From the NCBI GenBank assembly GCA_963995525.1, contig OZ023211.1, positions 53,440,914 to 53,504,913 of the forward strand: 64,000 nt of DNA, in the 5' to 3' direction. This document shows, in pieces, positions 24,501-36,900 of the stretch. Within the stretch, counting starts at the first letter, position 1. Every line of letters starts with the position of its first letter. The position numbers were made by a program, and so were the translations under genes. A model generated the notes under the pieces. That model was not told where the DNA came from, searched no databases, and saw nothing but the letters and a program-made list of their open reading frames with translations. Source of the stretch: Escarpia spicata. Lineage: Eukaryota > Annelida > Polychaeta > Sabellida > Siboglinidae.

Positions 24501-27500
24501 AGGAAAGCTGTGGTGACCCCGAGACGAACCCCCGCCCGCAAGGGAAGGAAGAAGGTTGAGGAGATTGAGGAGAATGAAGAGGAGGAGATTGAGGAGGAGG
24601 AGGAGGAGGAGGGGAGCCCGCCATCGAGGAAACAACTGAGGCAGCCGAGAGCAGCATCACTCAAAGTGGCCAAGTACAGTGAGTGTCTCAGGCAGCTCTG
24701 TAAGGCACAACATTGCCGTGGAATCTCCAGTGTAGTAATATGATACTAGATTGTGGACTTTACTATAATTATATATATATATATAATATTTGTATATATG
24801 TGTGTATATTATTTAGTATTATTAGTCCTTTGGCCGAAGGTCCAAGGGACTATTGCCATCACTCTCCGAACGCTGTCCGCCGTTAGCTGCCGTTCTCAGA
24901 AACCGTTCAGCAACTTTTTCTCTAATTTTGCATAGACATCTTGGGGCACTGCCACTATGCACGAGAAATCTGTATTTGATTGAATCATTTTAAGGGCTCC
25001 CTAGGGCCTCCAAGGACCCCAAAACTGGTAAAAATGTAACATTTTGCTTATTTTTTCAAAAACTGTTCAGCAACTTTTTTCTAATTTTGCATAGATGTAT
25101 CTTAGGGTGCTGCCACTATATACAAGAAATCTGTATTTGATTGAATCATTCTAAGGGGCCCCCAAAGTGCAAAAGTTTTACATTATCTAGTGATGTGGTT
25201 TTGAGAAGGGCCCTTGAGACCACCCCCAACAGTAGATTCTGTTTAATGTGCCAGAAAGCCAGCTGCATGACTAAACTCTGCAGCCTAGTGCTCCAGTTCC
25301 ATTGAGACCTTGACTAATCTTTAATTGGTCACAGGGTCCAGGCAGAGTATACACACTTGACCCCTGTTAGACTGAACAGTTGCCTAAAACTTTTAAACTG
25401 TATCTTCAAAACTATTGATTTTCTATAATTGCAAGTTGTGTTTATTTTGATGTTCATTTAATTCCTATACAATGGTGTGACTGTGGTGTCTATTGGTTAA
25501 ATATGTATTGTCTGTAGAAACCTGTAGGTGACAAACATAGATAATTTATATTCTGGACAACTATAGAGTGAAATATCCTACACTTTATTGATATCAAATG
25601 CATTCTGTTGTTCTGTTTACGCTTGCCATGCCTTGTCTAGACATGGTACTGTGTAAATCAATTGTAGCAATATAGACTAATAATTACAGATTCACAATAT
25701 AGTTGACACCTGAAACAACCAAATGTCAACCATTAGAAGAGTTGACATAGTTCCGCTATACACAAGCAAGAAATCTGTATTTGATTGAATCATTCTAGTG
25801 TCATCAACATATAGTAGAACATACATTTTCTACATCATCATCCCTAAGATTGTTGTAAATTTCACCAACTGCCATGTCAAGTCCGTTATAATTGTGACTA
25901 ACAGTGTTCAAAATGATTCAGGTAAATAACAAAGGACACAAGTTTTCTCCTTGCCATACCTCTACATCACATGAGAAGAAGGCTGACACAGCCTGGCCCT
26001 GATTTATACATGATTTAGCATTTTTGTACATGTTGTATACAACTTTCAACACATTACCATTAATACCGCATGAACTTATCTTAGACCACAGTGAGGACCG
26101 GTCTACTAAATCAAATGCTTTCTTATAATCAATGAAGACACAATAAAGCCTTTTGCGTCGAGACAAATACAATTCAACCAATACCCCTATTTGAACACTG
26201 CCTGTTCTTCATCTATTACATTCGCTTTGTTTAGGTATGTGGTCAGTCTGGTATTCTGAACAATCACTAAGGATTAATGAACACTTGTGCAGAATGTCAC
26301 CCACTTGGCAGGTTTAATTGATCTATTCAGCAATGAGGACACTGCTTAGGCCTCACTCTGGACACTGTCACTCACAGTGTTGTGTATTGTCTTAGTTGAT
26401 GCATTGAGCTAATCTACTTGACCATGAATCAGTGGTGGCTCTGGTTGTGTATTACACCCAGCTGTTGAGCTAAGATTCTCTGCCTGCTATTGTTTGATGG
26501 AAACTGTGACTAATGTGTAATTGGTCACTGGTAGTAGCTTGTGTCAACAGACAGCATTAAGCCACTAGACCCCTGTTAAACTGGACAGTTGCATGTAGGT
26601 TTTAAACTGTGTCAAACAGTGAGTCTACCTTTTGTTCTCAAATAATCTGTCCTCTTAGTTTTACACATGAAGACAATCTGGCATAACTTGATAAGTCTTT
26701 GTATTAGCACATTTGTACTTCTAGTGTAGCATTGCAACATAACATACATATTACATACTGTGTGCCACATTTGAATGTTGTGCATGTAATATTTCCATGC
26801 AATCCATTTGCATATATAATCAACAGCCGTTTTCTTAATTTTCACTTTTTGATCCCTACCATGTTCAATGCTCCATAACTTTGCAATTTTTGTAGCAGTC
26901 ATATTTTTTGAAACTGTGTAAAGCACCCTACCAAACCTTTATAAGGATGTAAGAAAACAATGTTACAATTTTTTCGACTTATCACTCATTTGGTCAGCCG
27001 GGGTCACATATAGACGTATTAGTCCAAAGGACTTCAGGGCCATTTGGCCCGTTTTTTTACTATTATTTTTATTGTTTATATTGTTATTTATTTAACTGTC
27101 AACAGTGATTGTATCTTGGACAAATAAGCATGACCGTAGTGCTTGACATGATATGACACTATCACAGTAATACAATTATCTCTCGTGACTCTCCATTTTA
27201 TTTTGTAAACATCCCCGATTCTATTTTTAATGATATCAGGTGTCAAAATAATGCAGCCACCTCACAATTAAGGCCACCCAGGGACAGTCCCATATTAATA
27301 TTGTAACAGTAAAGTATAATAAATTAGTTCTGCTAATAAGGTCACCTCACTATTCAGGTCGCTTTTGCCCAGTCCCAAGGGTGACCTTAATAGTCAGGTT
27401 CCACTGTACTTGGTTAAATAATCACGAGCTGTCACCCATACCTGTTGCTGTCTACAGTCGAGGGATACGTAGAGGATGAGGATGCAATAGACTGGGCAGC

Positions 27501-30500
27501 CCTCTCCTCCTCTTCACACTCCTCAGATGATGAGGGACGCAGGAGGAAACACGGTAAGCAGGACATCGACAGCGACTTTGTGGCGGATGACGACTCGGGC
27601 AGCGACTGGGAGGAAGGGAACAGGAAGTCCAAGGTATAATCACAGCGCCTTACGTTCACTCACATTTGTTATCTATGTATGTGACCTGCTACAGTAAAGT
27701 AGGTACTAACTCGCAAAATTTATTAAATATAATGTGCATTTTTTATTTATTCCACAGATTACATGCTTCAAAATTTTATCTGGTTTGTTGAAATATTTTC
27801 AGTAGTTTTTTACTTATTTTATGAATGAAGCAGACTTAAAAAGCTCATACTTTTTACTTTTACACTGTGTATTCACCATTAGTTTTCCAATTGTATTTAT
27901 GTATTATATATCGTGTTTTTGTGTATTTATTTTTAAGAATTATTAAGAATTTTTTATTTTCAAATATTTTTGTAAGTATTATGTTCAGAAACATGAACAG
28001 TGCAGTAGCCCCAGATTCCAACTTAGGTCATTATTATAATTTAGATTTGAGTATTATATTGTAGGAGATAATTAGGTATGCATTTCTGCCAAAATAAAAA
28101 AATTGATGGAACATGACCTAGACAGCTAATTTTGGCTCCCATTCAGAATGGGCCAGTGCGAGTGGCCTGATTCAACGGTAACAAAAGTTATTATTACAAT
28201 TTATATCTGAGTATACTATTACATGTTCACCTTTGTGTTGTTGCCACAGGCCAAGGCCAGGGGCACGTCTCACAAACTGCGTGGCCGGCCCCCAGGTGTC
28301 AATGCAAGGAAGCGAGGTCGCGGTCGACCGCGGAGACGAACACGAGACTCCGATGATGATGACGAGGAGTTTGACGACAACTACGAGAAGTATGTTCCTC
28401 GTTTAAGTAAGCGGAGAGCGTCTTCCACGGCCCAGTCCCGATCCCAGGATAGCGGGGAAGAGGAGGAGGAGGAGGTGGAGGTGAAACAAACAAGGAAGCC
28501 AAGGAACGGAAAAAAGAGGAAAGTCTATAAGGAGGAAGATGACGAGGAGGAGGAGGAGGAGATGAGAGAAAGCAGACCAAAGAGGAATGGAAAAAACAGA
28601 AAAGTCTACAAGGAAGATGATGATGAGGAGGAGGAGGAGGAGGAGGATGGAAAAGGGATCTGAGGATGAGAAGAAGCCAACTGCACGCACTTCGTGTCAG
28701 TATGGGAAGAAGTGCTACAGGTGTGTTGGTACTTCGGCTGGCTGCAGATGTACGACAGGTTTATTTTTCTACTAACCCCATGAAACTAAACATCTAAACA
28801 TGTGTCTGTGTGTAGACATTCTTTACACCATTCTAATAATCCCATGATGACAAGCACACAGACATGTCTATGTGAATATTTTTCAATCCACTTTTGAAGC
28901 TTCACACACACTGTGGATAAACCCACCCACATGCACACACAGTCACATACACACACAACACACACGCGCGAACACACACAGACACACACATCCCCACATC
29001 CTCAACTATGAACTGAAACATCACTCATTTTTACTGAGATTTCCGTGGTAGTTACCAAATGTTTAATACCGGTATTTTAACAAGTCTTACAAAACCAGGT
29101 TTGTCGGTTTTCGAAATGAGGCACTTGAGCCAGCATCTCGCTGTTGAAACCACGGCAACGCACTCTCCTTTTAGGAAGAACCCCAAACACCTAAAGGAAT
29201 ACAGTCATCCCGGAGACAGTTCTTATGAGGAGGAGGAGGAGGAGGAAGATGAGAAGGAAGACGAGGGGGAGGAAGAAAAAACAGAGGAAAAGAAGGAGGT
29301 GGGCGCTGGTGATGTTGGGAAGAAGGAAACAAAGCCGTCTATTGAGAAAGGTGAGCTACACTTCACCATTTGTTATTGTCTGGTACCTGGAGGGGACAGT
29401 TGATATGAGTCATTTCAATACGTACGATGTCTGGTGGTCCAACCAAACCTGTCTTGTTTCTTGTCCATTGTCAGCTTTGTCGTATCCCTCTTCTCATCCA
29501 TCTTATATCATTTTAGTTCTGTGTGGTCTACTTCTCTCTCTTGTGTCCCTGATGGCATCCATCTTATATCAGTTTAGTTGTGTGTGGTCTTCCTCTCTCT
29601 CTTGTATCCCTGATGGTATCCATCTTATATCATTTTAGTTGTGTGTGGTCTTCCTGTCTCTTGTATCCCTGATGGCATCCATCTTATATCAGTTTAGTTG
29701 TGTGTGGTCTTCCTGTCTCTTGTATCCCTGATGGCATCCATCTTATATAATTTTAGTTGTGTGTGGTCTTCCTGTCTCTCTTGTATCCCTGATGGCATTC
29801 ATCTTAATTTTAGTTGTGTGTGGTCTTCCTGTCTCTCTTGTATCCCTGATGGCATTCATCTTATATCATTTTAGTTGTGTGTGGTCTTCCTGTCTCTCTT
29901 GTATCCCTGATGGCATTAATCTTATATCATTTTAGTTGTGTGTGGTCTTCCTGTCTCTCTTGCATCCCTGATGGCATTCATCTTATATCATTTTAGTTGT
30001 ATGTGGTCTTCCTGTCTCTCTTGTATTCCTGATGGCATTCATCTTATATCATTTTAGTTGTGTGTGGTCTTCCTCTCTCTCTTGTATCCCTGATCGCATC
30101 CTTTTCCTGTGTGGTGTATCCATGATCTCATTCACAACAAAGATGACATAAATGTGAACATTTATTCACAATGCAAAGCATGTTTTCTATGATTGTTAAT
30201 TTGTTACAAGTCATGTCAAATGTCCATAACTAATCTGTGGTTGGTCGAAATAATCACAGAAAATGAGCATACCGTCTGGTATGAACTTTAAACTGTTAAC
30301 AACTCTTACTTAACCAAAAGGGAATTTTGAAAAAAAAGAATAGCATAACGTTTCTTCTGAATGGTGTAGATGAACCCCAGAATGTTTGGCACCTGAGACG
30401 CCAAGCATGTAGGATAAAAACCTTAACATACCATTTATTTTTGTTTATGTTATTGTTCGATTAATTTGAAACTTTATTTTTCACATTGAGTTGATATAAA

Positions 30501-30864
30501 AATGAAACGACATTTCCTTGACTGCCTACCTTTGTTGTTACCATAACAAATGTAGTCTAAGCATTTTCAGTGATGTTACGAGATAATTTTTGTCATATCT
30601 AAACTTGTACATATTCTCGTTAACAATAATATAATTGCAGAAGAGAACAATTCGAACTCGCTAGATGGCGCCGGTGACAACACCAAGGAAGAAGAGAGCT
30701 GCGAGAAAAGTAATAGTTTGGAAAAAGTGGAAATGAAAGAGGACGCAACAAAATTGGGAGATGCCAAGTCCAAAAGTTTGGAATTGGACACAAAACAGAG
30801 CAAAGAAACGGACAAACCCATCATGTCAAGTACCGTGGAGAAAACAACAGTGGAGGCAACGTAA
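18558..30864 (+). CDS. APLF: Aprataxin and PNKP like factor (APLF), 11 exons, one frameshift
   Basis: APLF is a nuclear end-joining factor that binds phosphorylated XRCC1/XRCC4 (FHA), Ku80 (Ku-binding motif), poly(ADP-ribose) (PBZ) and histones (acidic tail). Exons: 18558-18650, 18973-19047, 19486-19646, 20368-20396 (GC donor), 20859-20938, 21519-21633, 24400-24678, 27458-27633, 28250-28720, 29175-29350, 30641-30864. All phases agree; they give about 625 aa after discounting one base, against 511 in human. FHA is residues 1-108 with IGRGPF, RVSRSHATLEV and IHTNPCF. The Ku-binding motif ARKLPGWM is near residue 148. The PBZ finger (about 485-504) reads CQYGKKCYR, then KNPKHLKEYSH, split by a phase-2 intron; I see only one, where human has two. 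Acidic and lysine-rich tails follow. Exon 9 changes frame near 28652-28660, where the upstream frame ends at TGA 28661-28663. One extra base in AAAA or GGG explains it. Confidence 0.9.
21218..21385. repeat. GT microsatellite and purine tract in APLF intron 6-side
   Basis: A GT run (about 21220-21272) is followed by about 110 nt of almost pure A/G (GGAAGGAAGGAGA-type) on the plus strand. It lies in the intron between exons 5 and 6 of APLF. Long purine tracts can form triplex DNA. Confidence 0.85.
21905..24055 (+). mobile_element. CR1-like LINE, copy 2, in APLF intron 6
   Basis: A 5'-truncated non-LTR retrotransposon starting in the endonuclease-RT linker. The RT is nearly complete: NKSPGVDGISPKLL, NYRPVSLT, IIYLDFQKAFDKVPHQRLL, GVPQGSVLGPILFLIYINDL, LTFADDTKVF with intact catalytic FADD, then thumb and C-terminal RRLRGDQIEVFK and LDIRKFSFSQRTVNKW. 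Breaks are a TAA at 22136-22138, a frameshift near 22835, and a stop/frameshift at about 23765-23778. The 3' end is a short TTAAATCTTG repeat at about 24035-24055, shared with copy 1. It lies in sense orientation in the APLF intron between exons 6 and 7. Confidence 0.88.
24818..27050. mobile_element. DNA-element-like insertion in APLF intron 7
   Basis: The left edge reads TTAGTCCTTTGGCCGAAGG and the right edge (27018-27050) reads TTAGTCCAAAGGACTTCAGG then GCCATTTGGCCCG. These are related inverted motifs around AGTCC and GGCC. Inside, a segment of about 110 bp (GAAATCTGTATTTGATTGAA with CAGCAACTTTTT) occurs at about 24890-25000 and 25060-25175, with a third piece at 25765-25798. Another segment around ACCCCTGTTARACTG occurs near 25363 and 26570. 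No transposase is visible. The boundaries are approximate. Confidence 0.45.
25780..26240 (-). mobile_element. Non-LTR reverse transcriptase fragment
   Basis: The open frame 25918-26181 reads RLYCVFIDYKKAFDLVDRSS, GINGNVLKVVYNMYKNAK and GENLCPLLF. These are RT motif A (FIDYKKAFD) and the region leading to motif B (usually RQGxxLSPLLF; here WQGENLCPLLF). Both ends are truncated. The clade is not determined. It is nested in the insertion in APLF intron 7. Confidence 0.7.
27239..27415. mobile_element. Short MITE-like repeat B, copy 1
   Basis: About 175 bp with AGCCACCTCACAATTAAGGC at one end and GGTGACCTTAATAGTCAGG then TTCCACTG at the other, which are inverted and related. The same sequence recurs at 36236-36585 with an insert. 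Ends of the type CAGTGGAACCT are common among Tc1/mariner-derived MITEs; that assignment is inference. Confidence 0.6.
28925..28995. repeat. CA-rich microsatellite
   Basis: Imperfect CA run in the APLF intron between exons 9 and 10, 200 bp after the donor that splits the PBZ finger. Confidence 0.85.
29460..30110 (+). repeat. 61-bp minisatellite in APLF intron 10
   Basis: About ten copies of a unit containing TTTTAGTTGTGTGTGGTCTT, CCTGTCTCTCTTGTATCCCT and GATGGCATTCATCTTATATC. On the sense strand each unit has a pyrimidine-rich stretch and ends in ATTTTAG, so the array repeats a sequence resembling a 3' splice site about 500-1100 bp before the true acceptor at 30640. Confidence 0.85.
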
Positions 30865-33800
30865 AACAGTCTGGGGGACAGTCTATGAATTCATATTTTC
30901 CGAGTCGGTTCAGAATAACCCTGTGCAGCAGATAGGCGGTAGGATTACCCAGTCGTGTAGTACATTTGTAGTACCCGCAAGAGTCTTTAGTGACAGTGTG
31001 AAACACTTGTTACAAAGCTCTTAAAATGAAGATTTTCATACGGCTACATTTGGCGAACTTTTGTAAGATACTGCTTCATTTAAAAATGCCAATGGGCTTC
31101 CGAGTTTAAGTCTACCAACATTTATCCTGACAGTCAGATAATGAAGTTGAATATACACATGGGTCGTGCTCGATTGTCAGTTACTGTAAAATCTGTATTG
31201 ACTGTTGCACCGATGATGTCGAACAGAAGCCAGGCAGTGTGGACATAGTCCACAGAAATGTATGGCAAGAAGTTTTTGCCTTGATGGTTTATACCTAGAT
31301 TTTAGTGCAACTAGAAATCCCCATTGATGTTCTACAGCTCAGAGTCTGCCTTTGTTTACTTGTATTCTGTAATTGTTATGCGACCGCATGGTACACTTGC
31401 ATGATTCAGGGCAGCTATTATGTTTGCTGGTCGGCACTGTTTGAAGTTTCGGCGAACGCTGTGGCAACTCGTCTGTTTTAGAATGAGAGCAGACGTTCTC
31501 CATAGGTATGATGAATTTAGAAGTAATAGTAGTAAATCAGAATTTCTAGTAATGGTTAGTTGTCGGTCTGTTTAGCCAGATCTTGTCCTAATTGTATCGG
31601 AATCAGACATATAGGCATCAGTACTTAACACTGATATCATATATAAAACGTCTGTTGACTGAAAATACCCAGATGAATTGGCTCAACGCCGAATATCTGG
31701 ATCTTGATGAGGAACTGCCGTTTCATAAGTGCCGTTACATTTTATGAAGAGAGAAAACTATCAGGAAACTACTAAATGGATGACATGTACACTTGGACAG
31801 TTTGTTCTATATAATATCGTTTGTACGAGTATCTGTGCTGTGCGTAGGTGTTCTCGTATTGGTTGTGAAGTGGAACCGTGTTTACCAGTGCATGTTGCAT
31901 TCGTTTTGTCACCCAGAAATGCAACATGGAATGAACCCGCGATCAGCTGGGAATATTATCGATTCAGTGTACGTTGCATTTGAGTTTTGCGAATGTCGGT
32001 ACCACACTTCTAGAGTAGTTATACGGTGTGTCACTAGAGGGCGACACTAGTGTTTGTCTATTAACCGGTGGAGTTGTGCACCCAAGAACAGTCACGACTC
32101 GGCTACTAATGTTCTGCTATATGATTTCTATACTTATTATTTGTGTGTGCCTGTTGGTTGTCATGGGTAGTTTGGAATGTTGAATGGTGCATAATCACCG
32201 ATGTCTGATCTGTTGAATGCTTTTAGTGTCGACGTGTTTTACGTTCTGTTAATATTTCAGTGTCGGCTTCATGCGAAAAATGCTTGATGTGCAACGTAAT
32301 TAACTTCTGCTGTTACGTAGGTGTGTAGCCATATTGGCGCTGGATAGTAATTCACCGAGATGTTCCTCATATGCCAGGCATGTAGAAAGCTATCTGCAAT
32401 TAGATTTTCCATTCTTCATATTTACATATTACACATGTGAACGTTTGAACCCGATTCGTGATAGGGCGAATCATTTGTGGGGGCAACTTTAAGGGTTGAC
32501 AAACGCTAGATTGACGAGAGTAGGCTTAGATATGCTTGACCTGAAATCCCATATAACTGTCCTTTTCTTTATACTTGACGCAGTATATTCCCAGACACCA
32601 ATCAAATATTTTAAAGATATCACAATGCCATAAATGTGAAATAGGCTTCATGCCTGTATGTGTACATTTAGATAGCAAAAATGTGTTATGTAGGAAAATC
32701 TATCTGTCCTAGCATGTTATCAATCAAAATGTATGTTAATGACCATAAATTCCTCACTTTCCTAATATTTGAAAGTTTCAACTTGAATATCACACTGAAC
32801 GGCAATGTCTATATTCCTAAACAGATAACAGTAAAACATTGGGCGTCTTTAAAATACATCTTGATATTCAGCATGTTAGAATAGATAGCACAGCACATAG
32901 TTTACTTATAAACATCATAACTGAGTCATATTTGTTTACTTATGTGTTATGTTAATGTGTAATAGCATTTATTTGCTCTTTTTTTAATGTCTCTTTCAGT
33001 TTCAATGTATCATCAATACATCCTTTCCATTACGACCAATTTTCCTCTTCAAATTTTTAATAACAAATTAGAAGAAACTATCACAGATCTATGAAAATGT
33101 GTACAGTATGTGCATCCGAAAATATCCATACATCATATGAACGGGTCAGTTTGCTTTCCTGTATTTTCCTGAATTGTGCAATTGCACATTTAAAAATTTT
33201 AATTCATTAAATATTTTGAGACTGGACTTGTGTGTACTGTCGTGCATTGTCGACAGATGAATTGAAAGCATTCGCCCAAGAAATGTTGAGCAGGCTCTAA
33301 AGAACAGAATTAATAACAACAAATATGTACAATTGGATTGTATGGTTGAAAATGAGTTGTGCTATCAATGTTTAAAAGTTACAATGTTTCAAAGCATTTG
33401 TTTTAGGCAGTATTTGAAGCGTTCACAGGTTTCAGATATTGCTACAGCTTCGCGTTGTAGATGTATGAGTATTCTGCCAAAAGCTCTGTAACCATTACAG
33501 TGAATGACAGTGTTGAAAATGAGTATGATAGCTATATTACACTGTAGTCGTTGTTAATCCTGTTAGCAGATAGATTAACTTTATTGGTTATGTTTCTGTC
33601 TAGAAGACGAAAAACACAACCTTGGATGTGGTAGTTTAGAAAATAAACTGCTATTGTGAAAGTTTACTACTGAACATTTGTTGATTGACTATAAAACAAT
33701 TATGTGGAAATCTGTTTTTTTTTTTTAATATGAACACAGTGGAGAAAACAAAACGGTAAGAAAACTAAAAATGTAATGTCTTACTGACTAGGACATGGGT

Positions 33801-33931
33801 ATACCTAAATAAACCGAATTCGTTAAAGAGACATTTCGGACGAGAATGTGAACGCAGCAGCATTAATAAATGATGCACTATTGATGTGGCACATCTAATC
33901 ATCGCTCTCCACATACACATTCCCTTGCCAG
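30865..33931. other. Intergenic or 3'-UTR DNA between APLF and TSNAX
   Basis: No coding exon was recognised between the two stop codons. The first canonical AATAAA I find downstream of APLF on the plus strand is at 33642-33647. The nearest AATAAA for TSNAX on the minus strand is TTTATT at 33580-33585. If both are used, the 3' ends would overlap by a short distance and the APLF 3' UTR would be about 2.8 kb. The small open frames here show no motifs. Confidence 0.4.
33580..33585 (-). terminator. Possible TSNAX poly(A) signal
   Basis: AATAAA on the minus strand about 350 bp after the TSNAX stop codon. Chosen only by position; no cleavage-site evidence. Confidence 0.25.
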
Positions 33932-36900
33932 TTAGTAACCCACGCTACCCCCCGATGGCACTTCTTCAGATAACAAATCGTCCGCAGTACTCTTCGAGAA
34001 CGCTTCAGCCAGCATGTGTTTGGGAATCTCAGAGCCGCGCACCTGTAGTGTGTAGCATGCCGTCTCCACCTTCTGGAGGCTCTGTCGTAACACGTGCACC
34101 TTCCTCGAGAGTTCGCGATCGACGTTTCCAAACGAGACGAACGCGTCATGGATGATGCGCAGGAAGCTGCAGTGTTCGAATGGAAGGTCAAAGTCACCCT
34201 GGCCGATACTGTGGATGGCCATACGCATCAATTCACCGGTGAGATCTGCGATCCCGAGCAGGTAGTGGGTCGGGGGGACGTGGACGTACATCATGTCTGT
34301 CTTCACTGGTTGCGACTCCGACACGTTCGACTTGTCCGCATCGTCTTCTTTTGATACTTCAGGTGGCGCCACTGTCACATCGTCTTGCTCAGTCGAATCT
34401 GTCACCGTTGTACTCTCTTCCTGCAATAGAGCGAGACCACTCGTTTACGCTGGCACCATCTGGTGAACTGATCACCACTCAGTTGTCTCAGATAGGAGAA
34501 AGGCCCCCCCAGAAAAGCCATGTTACCAAAACATGTAAGTAAAAAACTATAAATAAGTATTAAATCACCAATTTGTAGACGAGAAGTCGGTGAGTGGACT
34601 TCAACACCTGGGAGAAGAATCACTTAAATGCCAAAAATATGTAATAAGTGAAATAGTGTCCTCTTTATTACCTACTTTATCAAACTATCTACTCTCACAT
34701 ATCACACTCGACACAACAGCGATCCTATTTGGCTAGTCTTGTGTCTTTCTTTGTAGTTGTGCTGAAAATATGGAACAAACTCCCCGTCAATTAAAAATCA
34801 TCTGAAACTCTACTTTCCATCAAAAATAATCTCAAGATGTATTTTAAATAATTTCAAAAACATGTCGGAATGCAACATGTATACTGGCAAAATTAAGGTT
34901 GAAAACAAGACAAAACATGTTTCCTGGTTGATTGCACAGCTGGCTGTGTTGGTAAATAAGTATTATTCTGCCCAATTATGAGACTCACTTTGGTTGAGGG
35001 CGAGCAGACAAACCGAAGGCCCTCCTCCACTTGTTCAACACTGATGAGTGTCTTCTCTTTCAGGAACTGCCAGAACGAGATGGCCTCGATATATTCCTGC
35101 AAACCTGGTACATAAATCAATACTTGTCAAACCTGCAGCCACTAACCAAGACTGTTCAGAATCAGAAAATAGCAATTCAATTTTTTGTACATTTTTTTTA
35201 GGATGACTCCATCCAAAAGCAAACCTATCTAGCATAAATGTTTTTTTTACAGACTACAAGTAAATGTCATGTGATTTTGTGTATTTCACCTGCTAGAACA
35301 TGCGCCTTTAGAAATCTTAGATGTTCTTCACCACTTGAAGGAATCATTTCTATAGATTTATCAACATTCATGATTGTGTACACTATAGAATTATTGTGTA
35401 TATGAAAAATTGTGTATATAATCATGAGTGTATTTGTAGTTTGAAGTAACCCTCCATGTTACATAGCAATAAAATGACCACCCTGTTATATAACCATGAA
35501 GTGACCCCCATGTTGTATAACTATGAAGTGCCCCCTGTGTCATATAACCATAAAGTGACCCTCATGTTATATGACCATGAAGTAATCCTCCATGTTGAAG
35601 TGACCCACCTCAAATTATATCGCTGTGAAGAAACCCTCGTGGTATATCACTGTGAAGTGACCCCCTCTCATGTTACATAGCTGTGAAGTAACCATCATGG
35701 TATATCACTGTGAAGTGCCCCCCCCCCATCTTGTTACATAGCTGTGAAGAAACCCTCGTGGTATATCTCTGTGAAGTGACCCCCCATCATGTTACATAGC
35801 TGTGAAGTAACCATCATGGTATATCACTGTGAAGAGACCCCCTCTCATGTTACATAGCTGTGAAGTAACTCCCATGTTGAAGTGACCCCCTCCTGTTACA
35901 TAGCTGTAAAGTGAACCCCCTCGTGTTACATCGCTGTGGAGTGACCCCCATGTTATATCACTGTGGAATGACCCCACCTCACCTGCGGTGTAGGCGCGCA
36001 GGTACTGGTGGTGGTCTTCTGTGTGCAACTCCTCCGCCACTTGTCTCCATTTCTCCTCCCGGAGTTCCCTCAATTTCTCCTCCGCATCCTTCAAGACGTT
36101 GTCCCTTGTCTGCCTGAAACCAGAATCCTGCCTTTACCCCAGCTCTTCTAGACAAAGGAACCAACAAGAGAGCAGGAACACCACTGGAGCAAAGGTACAA
36201 GATGCTGGGAGGATAAGGAAGAAGATGAACCAAAGTGCTTTACGGTCACCTCGGTAATATAGCCACCTCACGATTAAGTTCACCCCAAGCCAGTCCCAAA
36301 TTACTGAATTTCATTTTTCTTCTCTTGTTTCCCTGTCTGTCAGGGGAAGGGCTGGCTTTGATTCCAATCCTTGATTTACCTCTTTTCCCTTCACTGATTC
36401 TGCACTGCTCTCTCCACCAACCGTCTCCATGTCTTTCTATCTTTCACTCTTGTTCTCCACTCCTCACCCCCATCTTTAAGCAACAATAAAATATAGGAAA
36501 TTTGTCCCACCAATATGGTCACCTCGCCGTTCAGGTCACTTTTGTCCAGTTCCATAGGTTACCTTACCAGTGAGGTTCCACTGTTTGGAAGTCATCCATA
36601 ATCGAAAACAGCAATCTAATGGACTATGAGATTTGTTGCATTGAATCACAACATTAAAAGAAACAATTTATAAATACAGTCGTAACAAAAACCAACACCC
36701 AGTGCTTCACGTTTGAAAAAAACATGCCAAATTATTTAGCACGAGCAATTTATTAGATTGACTTTACCACTAGATACTGTCTGTCCGTCTGGTGATGTTA
36801 CTGCCGAGTTATGCCAAAATGCAAACGAAGCTAGCCATGCCATAGCGATATCCATTACGCAAGATTAATTCGATTGGGTAAATTCAGGACATCAAGCATT

